From positions 1 through 64,000 of the forward strand of contig NZ_LMDI01000007.1 in the NCBI RefSeq assembly GCF_001425785.1: 64,000 nucleotides of DNA. The letters are read 5' to 3'. Position numbers and translations under genes: made by a program. Position 1 is the first letter of the stretch, and each line of letters begins with the position of its first letter. Below, one piece after another: positions 41,796 through 49,100 of this stretch. Origin of the DNA: Rhizobacter sp. Root1221 (GTDB lineage: Bacteria; Pseudomonadota; Gammaproteobacteria; Burkholderiales; Burkholderiaceae_C). Below the pieces are notes generated by a model. It was not told the origin of the DNA, searched no databases, and saw nothing but the letters and a program-made list of their open reading frames with translations.

Positions 41796-43028
41796 TCAGA
41801 GTGCCAGGCGTTTGCGGTAGCCGTGCAGGAACCGGGCGATGCGGCCGATGGCTTCGGTCAGGTCGTCGGAGTTGGGCAGGAACACCAGGCGGAAGTGGTC
41901 GGGGTGGATCCAGTTGAAGCCCGTGCCCTGCACGATCAGCACCTTTTCCTCGGCGAGCAGGTCGTAGGCGAACTGCTGGTCGTCGGTGATGGGGTAGACC
42001 TTCGGGTCGAGCCTCGGGAACATGTACAGCGCCCCCTTCGGCTTCACGCACGTCACCCCGGGGATGTCGGTGAGCAGCTGGTGCGCCAGGTCGCGCTGGC
42101 GGCGCAGCCGGCCGCCCGGAGCCACCAGGTCGTTGATGCTCTGGTAGCCGCCCAGGGCCGTCTGGATGGCCAGCTGCCCGGGGGTGTTGGCACACAGGCG
42201 CAGCGAGGCCAGCATGTTCAGGCCCTCGATGTAGTCCTGCGCGTGGCGCTTGTCGCCGGACACCACCATCCAGCCCGCGCGGTAGCCACAGGCACGGTAG
42301 TTCTTCGACAGGCCGTTGAAGGTGACGAACAGCACGTCGTCGGCGAGCGAGGCGATGCTGGTGTGCTGGTGGCCGTCGTACAGCGTCTTGTCGTAGATTT
42401 CGTCGGCGAACACGATCAGCTGGTGCTCGCGGGCGATCTGGACGATCTCGAGCAGCAGGCTGTCGGGGTACAGCGCGCCGGTGGGGTTGTTCGGGTTGAT
42501 GACGACGATGCCCTTCGTGCGGGGCGTGACCTTCGCGCGGATGTCGGCGATGTCGGGCATCCAGTCGGACTGTTCGTCGCAGATGTAGTGCACCGGCGTG
42601 CCGCCGGACAGCCCTACCACGGCGGTGTGCAGCGGGTAGTCGGGGGACGGGATCAGCACCTCGTCGCCGTCGTTGAGCAGTGCATTCATGCTCATCGCGA
42701 TGAGCTCGGACGCCCCGTTGCCCAGGTACACGTCGTCGACCGAAACGCCCGCCACGTTCTTCTGCTGCGTATAGTGCACCACCGCCTTGCGCGGGGCGAA
42801 CAGGCCCTTGCTGTCGGTGTAGCCGGCGGCCACCGGCGACGGCAGGTTGCGGATCATGTCCTGCACGATCTCGTCGGGCGGCTCGAGGCCGAACGCGGCG
42901 ACGTTGCCGATGTTCAGCTTGATGATCTTGTGGCCCTCTTCCTCCATCAGGCGGGCCTTGTCGAGCACAGGCCCGCGGATGTCGTAGGCGACGTTGGCCA
43001 GCTTGCCGGACTTGAGGATGGGCTTCAA
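41796..43028 (-). CDS. alaA: Alanine-type PLP aminotransferase (AlaA-like)
   Basis: Encodes about 410 residues of the class I aminotransferase fold. Y-L-G-N-G-A-S-E-L-I near residue 98, P-N-N-P-T-G near 180, D-E-I-Y-D-K and the Schiff-base Lys in N-G-L-S-K-N-Y-R-A-C-G near 240 are present. It is closest in pattern to E. coli AlaA/YfbQ (glutamate-pyruvate aminotransferase). No ATG is available: K-P-I-L-K-S-G-K is preceded by TTG at 43028 or GTG at 43031. The TTG is chosen because homologues begin M-K-P-I-L-K-S. GGGAGA lies just upstream. hom starts 52 bases downstream. Confidence 0.88.
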   Translation of the reverse strand: MKPILKSGKLANVAYDIRGPVLDKARLMEEEGHKIIKLNIGNVAAFGLEPPDEIVQDMIRNLPSPVAAGYTDSKGLFAPRKAVVHYTQQKNVAGVSVDDVYLGNGASELIAMSMNALLNDGDEVLIPSPDYPLHTAVVGLSGGTPVHYICDEQSDWMPDIADIRAKVTPRTKGIVVINPNNPTGALYPDSLLLEIVQIAREHQLIVFADEIYDKTLYDGHQHTSIASLADDVLFVTFNGLSKNYRACGYRAGWMVVSGDKRHAQDYIEGLNMLASLRLCANTPGQLAIQTALGGYQSINDLVAPGGRLRRQRDLAHQLLTDIPGVTCVKPKGALYMFPRLDPKVYPITDDQQFAYDLLAEEKVLIVQGTGFNWIHPDHFRLVFLPNSDDLTEAIGRIARFLHGYRKRLAL

Positions 43029-43101
43029 CACGGGTCTCCCGGAGGGGTCTATGGTGCACGAGATCTGGCGCGCACCTGCGGAAAACCTACAATTTAACCA
43101 T

Positions 43102-43482
43102 ATGAAACTGCATGCCGACCGCCTCGAAGGCGTCAACGCCGTGTTCGGGCACGGCCCGGGCGAGATCTCCATCAACAACACGGTGTTCCGTCACAGTGTG
43201 ATCGTGCCGTGGCAAGGTGCCATCCTGCCGTGGGACGTGGCCGCGTTCGAATCGCTCACCGCGGCCCATTTCCAGCAGGTGGCCGACCTGAAGCCCGAAC
43301 TCGTGATCTTCGGCAGTGGTGCCCGCATCCGCTTCCCCGCGGCGGCCCTGCTGCGGCCGCTGATCGAGCGTGGCATCGGCGTGGAGACCATGGACACGGG
43401 GGCCGCGTGCCGCACGTACAACGTGCTGGCGGGCGAGGGACGCCCGGTGGTGCTGGCCGCCGTGCTGACGCCCGCCGCGTGA
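43102..43482 (+). CDS. Mth938-domain protein
   Basis: Encodes 126 residues. The small alpha/beta Mth938-like domain is visible as V-F-G-H-G-P-G-E-I-S-I-N, W-x-G-A-I-L-P-W, L-V-I-F-G-S-G-A-R-I-R-F-P and G-V-E-T-M-D-T-G-A-A-C-R-T-Y-N-V-L-A-G-E-G-R-P-V-V. Homologues in alpha- and betaproteobacteria are uncharacterised; mammalian AAMDC shares the fold. There is no Shine-Dalgarno sequence: TACAAT at 43088-43093 would place transcription start within a few bases of the ATG, so it may be leaderless. It is divergent from alaA with 73 bases between starts. Confidence 0.85.
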   Translation: MKLHADRLEGVNAVFGHGPGEISINNTVFRHSVIVPWQGAILPWDVAAFESLTAAHFQQVADLKPELVIFGSGARIRFPAAALLRPLIERGIGVETMDTGAACRTYNVLAGEGRPVVLAAVLTPAA

Positions 43483-43597
43483 GCTCGCGCTATCCCCCTA
43501 AGTGATGACCGGGTTGCACGGGGATCGATAACGGCGCAGGGCTTATAATCTCGGGCTACGCCTCTGCACCAAGGGCGCAACTTCCCCGAAATTCTTC

Positions 43598-44074
43598 ATG
43601 ACGCCAGCCCTCAACAAACCCCTCCCGGAATTTGAAGCGCTCGCAACCGGTGGCGTGAAGTTCACGCCGCAGGCTTTCGCCGGGCAAACCGTCGTTTTGT
43701 ACTTCTACCCGAAAGACAATACTCCCGGATGCACCACGGAAGCCATGCAATTCCGTGATCGCCACAAGGATTTCGTGAAAGCCGGCGCCATCGTGTTCGG
43801 CGTCTCGCGCGACAACATGAGTTCGCACGACAAATTCAAGCAAAACCTTGAATTGCCGTTCGAGCTGATTGCCGATACCGAGGAAAAGCTCTGCCACATG
43901 TTCGGCGTGGTCAAGAACAAGATCATGTACGGCAAGAAGGTCAAGGGCATCGAGCGCAGCACGTTCCTGATCGACGGCGCCGGTGTGCTCCGGGCGGAAT
44001 GGCGCGGCCTGAAGGTGGCCGGGCACGTCGACGAGGTGCTCAAGGAAGTCAAGGCGTTGAAAAAAACCGCTTGA
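43598..44074 (+). CDS. bcp: Thiol peroxidase Bcp/PrxQ
   Basis: Encodes 158 residues. The peroxidatic Cys45 is in D-N-T-P-G-C-T-T-E. The position of the usual PrxQ resolving Cys, five residues later, is Met50 here, so the enzyme cannot form that disulfide and probably works as a 1-Cys peroxidase or uses Cys in E-K-L-C-H. It reduces hydroperoxides with thioredoxin. TATAAT at 43544-43549 is a likely -10. A strong terminator follows at 44103. Confidence 0.93.
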   Translation: MTPALNKPLPEFEALATGGVKFTPQAFAGQTVVLYFYPKDNTPGCTTEAMQFRDRHKDFVKAGAIVFGVSRDNMSSHDKFKQNLELPFELIADTEEKLCHMFGVVKNKIMYGKKVKGIERSTFLIDGAGVLRAEWRGLKVAGHVDEVLKEVKALKKTA

Positions 44075-44102
44075 TTTTTCCCGCCTCGGGACCGCTTCCA
44101 GC

Positions 44103-44128
44103 AAAAAGCCGGCATTGCCGGCTTTTTT
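44103..44128 (+). terminator. Intrinsic terminator after bcp
   Basis: GCCGGC, a 3-base ATT loop and GCCGGC are flanked by an A-run (44103-44107) and six Ts (44123-44128). The symmetry of A- and T-tracts makes it bidirectional in principle. It begins 28 bases after the bcp stop. Confidence 0.85.
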
Positions 44129-44154
44129 CATTTCCATGCCGCCGGTGGCGCTGC

Positions 44155-44182
44155 TTGAGCAGCAATCCAACTTGTGCATAAT
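44155..44182 (+). promoter_or_regulatory. Sigma-70-type promoter upstream of the PhoH-like gene
   Basis: TTGAGC at 44155-44160 and CATAAT at 44177-44182 are separated by 16 bases. Transcription would begin near 44189, leaving a leader of about 90 bases before the ATG at 44279. Confidence 0.55.
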
Positions 44183-44188
44183 CAATTC

Positions 44189-44254
44189 ATGTTTGTGAGC
44201 CGTGATACCCCGCAACCCCCTCCGAAGCCGCACGGGCGACTGTGCGGCTTTTTT
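44189..44254 (+). ncRNA. Short terminated leader: attenuator or small RNA
   Basis: Between the promoter and the PhoH-like ATG an intrinsic terminator is formed by AAGCCGCAC (44225-44233) and GTGCGGCTT (44242-44250) followed by Ts to 44254. CCGTG at 44200-44204 can pair with CACGG at 44231-44235, which would break the 5' arm. The leader thus has two exclusive folds, as in transcription attenuation. It may alternatively be an independent ~65-base RNA. No known riboswitch motif was recognised. Confidence 0.5.
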
Positions 44255-44278
44255 GTTTCCCAGCCCACCTGAACGCCC

Positions 44279-45931
44279 ATGCCACTGCCCAAGCCGCCTG
44301 CCAAACGTGCCAGTCTCCTGACCCCCGCCGATTTCGACTCGCAGGCCGCGCCCAAACCGGGCAAACGGACCACCCAGAAACACCCCGCCGCCGAGCCCGC
44401 CTCCGCCGCGCTCGATCTCTATGAGCCGCCTCGGGAAGCCGCCCCGGTGATCGCCCCGGTGCTTGCGCGCCCTGCCCCGGTGGCGCAACGCCCGGCCGCC
44501 CAGCCCAAGGCGCGCAAGCCGCGCACCGCCGGCCCGGCCAAGCTCTTCGTGCTCGACACCAACGTGCTGATGCACGACCCGATGTGCGTGTTCCGCTTCG
44601 AGGAACACGACGTCTACCTGCCCATGATCACGCTCGAGGAACTCGACGATCACAAGAAGGGCATGTCCGAAGTGGCGCGCAATGCCCGCCAGGTGAGCCG
44701 CGACCTCGACGCGCTGGCCGCCAGCCTCACCGACAACCCCGGCGCCGACATGGCCGACGGCCTGCCGATCGCCCACACCGGCCACCGCGAAGCCGGCGGC
44801 AAGCTGTTCTTCCAGACCACGTTGCTCGACGTCGACCTGCCCCGCGGGCTGCCGCAAGGCAAGGCCGACAACCAGATCCTCGGTGTCGTGAAGGCCCTGC
44901 GCGACCAGCACACCGGCCGCGAGGTGGTGCTGGTGTCGAAGGACATCAACATGCGCATCAAGGCCCGCGCCCTGGGCCTGGCCGCGGAAGACTACTTCAA
45001 CGACAAGACCCTCGACGACGGCGACCTGCTCTACACCGGCGTGCAGTCGCTCCCGTCCGACTTCTGGGACTTGCACGGCAAGACCATGGAAAGCTGGAAC
45101 CAGGGCGGCCTCACGTACTACCGCATCAGCGGCCCGCTCGTGCCGTCGCTGCTGATCAACCAGTTCGTATTCCTTGAAGCCCCGGGCGCCACGCCGCTGT
45201 ACGCCAAGGTCACCGAGATCACCGGCAAGACGGCCGTGCTGCGCACGCTGCGCGAGTACACCCACCAGAAGAACGCCGTGTGGGGCGTCACGGCACGCAA
45301 CCGCGAGCAGAACTTCGGCCTCAACCTCCTGATGGACCCCGACTGCGACTTCATCACGCTGACCGGCACCGCCGGCACCGGCAAGACGCTGATGACCCTC
45401 GCCGCCGCGCTGTCGCAGGTGATGGACGACCGCCGCTACACCGAGATCATCGTCACCCGCGTGACCGTGCCGGTGGGCGAGGACATCGGCTTCCTGCCAG
45501 GCACCGAGGAAGAGAAGATGTCGCCGTGGATGGGCGCCCTCGACGACAACCTGGAAGTGCTGTCGAAGACCGACGGCGCCGCGGGTGAATGGGGCCGCGC
45601 GGCCACCAACGACCTGGTGCGCAGCAAGATCAAGATCAAGAGCCTGAACTTCATGCGCGGGCGCACGTTCCTGAACAAGTTCGTCATCATCGACGAAGCC
45701 CAGAACCTGACACCCAAGCAGATGAAGACGCTGATCACGCGCGCCGGCCCCGGCACGAAGATCGTGTGCCTTGGCAACCTCGCGCAGATCGACACCCCGT
45801 ACCTCACCGAAGGCAGCTCCGGCCTCACCTACGCAGTGGACCGGTTCAAGGGTTGGCCGCACAGCGGCCACGTCACCCTGGCCCGCGGCGAACGCTCCCG
45901 GTTGGCGGACTTCGCTTCCGAAGTGCTCTGA
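44279..45931 (+). CDS. PIN-PhoH fusion protein (PhoH2-type)
   Basis: Encodes 550 residues. After a Pro/Ala-rich basic N-terminus, a PIN RNase domain starts near residue 88 (L-F-V-L-D-T-N-V-L-M-H-D, acidic E-E-L-D-D-H and D-N-Q-I-L-G). A PhoH-type ATPase domain follows from about 350, with Walker A G-T-A-G-T-G-K-T near 365 and Walker B F-V-I-I-D-E-A-Q-N-L near 485. PhoH2 proteins are ATP-dependent RNA helicases/ribonucleases. The gene lies after a terminated leader and ends just before a strong terminator, so it is a single-gene unit. bcp-phoH adjacency is common in Burkholderiales. Confidence 0.92.
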   Translation: MPLPKPPAKRASLLTPADFDSQAAPKPGKRTTQKHPAAEPASAALDLYEPPREAAPVIAPVLARPAPVAQRPAAQPKARKPRTAGPAKLFVLDTNVLMHDPMCVFRFEEHDVYLPMITLEELDDHKKGMSEVARNARQVSRDLDALAASLTDNPGADMADGLPIAHTGHREAGGKLFFQTTLLDVDLPRGLPQGKADNQILGVVKALRDQHTGREVVLVSKDINMRIKARALGLAAEDYFNDKTLDDGDLLYTGVQSLPSDFWDLHGKTMESWNQGGLTYYRISGPLVPSLLINQFVFLEAPGATPLYAKVTEITGKTAVLRTLREYTHQKNAVWGVTARNREQNFGLNLLMDPDCDFITLTGTAGTGKTLMTLAAALSQVMDDRRYTEIIVTRVTVPVGEDIGFLPGTEEEKMSPWMGALDDNLEVLSKTDGAAGEWGRAATNDLVRSKIKIKSLNFMRGRTFLNKFVIIDEAQNLTPKQMKTLITRAGPGTKIVCLGNLAQIDTPYLTEGSSGLTYAVDRFKGWPHSGHVTLARGERSRLADFASEVL

Positions 45932-45946
45932 TTCGTCATGCGCCCG

Positions 45947-45977
45947 AAAAACGCCCGGCCTGGCCGGGCGTTTTTTT
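45947..45977 (+). terminator. Intrinsic terminator after the PhoH-like gene
   Basis: ACGCCCGGCC and GGCCGGGCGT form a 10-base-pair stem with a minimal loop (45951-45970), preceded by As and followed by seven Ts (45971-45977). It ends 16 bases after the stop region and insulates the copper-oxidase operon downstream. Confidence 0.9.
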
Positions 45978-46174
45978 GCCGCCTGCGCGGTCGCGCCACA
46001 CGGCCTGCGCGTGAGAACTTCACGCTTGTGCGAGATTGATCAAACTAATCCATTTTTCGTCATCGATTGGTCATCGGGCGATCATGAGTAGCAGCGCGCA
46101 GCCTCGACACTGAATGCCGACAGGGCCCCCGCGCACCGCAAGCGGGGGGCAAACAGGTTCTCGGAAGGTATTCC

Positions 46175-49100
46175 ATGCAAGTACGACTGCTGCGCTGCGG
46201 TGCGGCAATGATGACGCTCGGCCTGCTGGCCAGCTGCGGGGGAGGAGACGACACGGGCGAACCGGCCCCGATGACATCCAGCCGAAAGACGGTGCTCAGC
46301 ATGGCGGCTCCGATGCAGGCCCAATGGTCCGAGCCGATCCCGCTGTCGCTGGTGCCGGCCGCCGCCGCCAACCTGCCCGACGGCAAGCTGCTCTTGTGGT
46401 CGGCACAGGCGCGTTTCAGTTTCAAGACGGCGCCGGGCAGCACCTATACCGCGGTGTTCGATCCGGCCACGGGCGAAAGCGTCGAACGGCTGGCCACCGA
46501 GAACAACCACAACATGTTCTGCCCGGGCACGGCGAACCTCCCGGACGGCCGCCTGCTCGTCAGCGGCGGCTCCAGCAGCGGGGCCACCAGCATCTACGAC
46601 CCGGTGCTGGGCACCTGGACCAGCGCCTCGGCGATGAACATCGGGCGCGCCTACCATGCCAGCGTGCCACTGGCCGACGGCTCGGTGTTCGCACTCGGCG
46701 GCTCGTGGAACGGTGGGCAGGGCAACAAGCACGCCGAAGTGTGGACCGCTGCCGGCGGCTGGCGGCGCCTGACCGGCGTGCCCGTGGACCCGATGGTCGG
46801 CCCCGACCCGGCCGGCGTCTACCGCGGCGACAACCACATGTGGCTGATCCCGACCGGCAACGGCCGCGTCCTGCATGCCGGCCCGAGCAGCGACATGCAC
46901 TGGATCGACACCCGAGGCAACGGCGCCATCACGCCGGCAGGAACGCGCGGCGACGACACCTACGCGATCAACGGCTCGACCGTGATGTACGACGCCGGCA
47001 AGATCCTGAAGACGGGTGGCGCGGCGGCTTACGAAAACGCCGACGCCACCGCCACGACCTACCTGATCGACACCACCGGGGGCAGTGCCAGCGTGCGCCG
47101 GCTCGCGCCGATGGCCTATGCGCGCGCCTACCACAACAGCGTCGTGCTGCCCAACGGACAAGTGATGATCGTCGGCGGCATGAGCTACCCGGTGCCCTTC
47201 TCCGACAGCCGCTCGGTGCTCGTGCCCGAACTGTGGGACCCCGTCACCGAGACCTTCACGCCGCTGCCGGCGATGAGCGTGCCGCGCAACTACCACAGCA
47301 CCGCGTTGCTGCTGCCCGATGGGCGGGTAGCCTCGATCGGCGGCGGCCTGTGCGGCAACGGCTGTTCCGGCAACCACGCCAATCTGCAGATCTTCACGCC
47401 GCCCTACTTGCTTGACGCCCAGGGCCAGCCGGCCGTGCGGCCCGTCATCACCGAGGCCGCGGCCGAAGCGGGCTACGGCACGCACATGACGGTGGCCACG
47501 GACTCGGCCGTCAACGCGTTCGCACTCGTGCGCCTGTCGTCGACGACGCACACCGTCAACAACGACCAGCGCCGCATCGCGCTCACGTCCACCCCGCTCG
47601 GCGACAACCGCTACGCGCTCGCCATCCCGAGCAACCCCGGCATCGCGCTGCCCGGCATGTACATGCTGTTCGCGCTCGATGCCGCCGGTGTCCCTTCGGT
47701 GGCCAGGACACTGCGCATCGCCGGCGAGAAAACGCCGCTGCTGACCGCCCCCGGCGACCAGACCTCGGTGGCGGGCAACAACACATCGCTGCAGCTCATC
47801 GCCTCCGGTGCCGGAACGATCGCCTATGGTGCCATGGGCCTGCCCGACGGCCTGACGCTCGACAGTGCCAGCGGCATCATCGCCGGCACCCCGACAACGC
47901 CCGGCAGCCACCCCGTCAAGCTGACGGCTGTCAATGCGAATGGCGCCGTCAGCACCAACCTGGTCTGGACGGTGCAGCCCTCCGGCACGGTCGCCACACG
48001 CTACGTCAAGTTCGAGGCGCTGTCAGAAATGCAGGGTCGCCGGTGGACGTCGGTGGCCGAGTTCAACCTGCTCGACCCGGGCGGCGCCATCATCCCGCGC
48101 GACGGCTGGAAGATCAGCGCCGACAGCCAGGAAACGCGAGGCGAGTACGCGCCGGCGGGCAACGCGATCGACGGCAACACCGCCACCTATTGGCACACCC
48201 AGTGGCAGAACGGGAACCCGGCGCCGCCACACACGCTGGTGATCGACCTCGGCGTCGCCCGGCCGATCGGCGGTTTGCGCTACCTCGCGCGGCAGCGCTC
48301 CGACCTCGGGCACATCGCCAAGTGGCGGCTGCACGTCAGCAGCGACGGCGTGAACTGGCGCGCGGTGGCCTCGGGCACCTTCCTGAAAGACGCCGCCGAC
48401 ACAACCGTCTACCCGATCGACACCGGCGCTGCGAACGCCTGGCCCGAATTGCAGGCGCCCGCGAACCCGACCGTCACCGTGGGCGACGCGGTGACGCTGC
48501 CGCTCGCCGCGAGCGATGCCGACGGCGACACGCTGAGCCATGCAGTGTCCAACTTGCCGCCAGGGCTGACGGTCAACGCCGTCACCGGCCTGGTCAGCGG
48601 CACGCCCACAGCCACCGGCGTCTTTTCCTCGACCGTGCTCGCCAGCGACGGACGCGGCGGCACGGCCACGGCACCGCTCACCTGGACGGTGCTCAAACGC
48701 AGCGTCACCATCGACCCGGTCGCCGCTGCACCGTCGGGCGCTGGCAAGACCGTGACTTACAGCGCGAGCGCGAATGGCGGCCTGGGCGCAACCTGGGCCT
48801 GGGACTTCGGTGACGGCACCGCGATCGACACCTCGAGCCACGCCACCGCCACCCACACCTACACCACGTCCGGCCTGTACACCGTCACCGTGGCGGTCAC
48901 CGACGCCAGCGGCGCCCGGACGGTGCGCCAGTTCACCCAGGCCGTGTACGGCGCGCCATCGAACACCCTGCGTGCGACGCAGTCGGGCAAGGTCGCGTGG
49001 GAGACCCCGGCCAGCGGCAACCCACGCGTGTGGGTGGTCAACGCCGACGGCGACACGGTCAGCGTCTTCGATGCCGTCTCGCTCACCAAGCTCGGCGAAG

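Noticed and set aside
39008-41917. 969-codon open frame on the plus strand across thrC, hom and the end of alaA
   Set aside because: It is antisense to three clear genes, is rich in His/Gln/Arg/Val as expected of a high-GC shadow, and has no domain signature.
43514-43549. TTGCAC and TATAAT before bcp as a complete promoter
   Set aside because: The spacing is 24 bases, too long for sigma-70; only the TATAAT hexamer is kept as a likely -10.
46036-46043. TTGATCAA upstream of the copper oxidase operon as an FNR/Anr box
   Set aside because: The FNR consensus needs four bases between TTGAT and ATCAA; here the halves are fused, so it is only a short palindrome.
46082-47911. 609-codon minus-strand frame under the galactose oxidase domain
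   Set aside because: The plus strand encodes conserved active-site motifs here; the minus frame is compositional shadow only.
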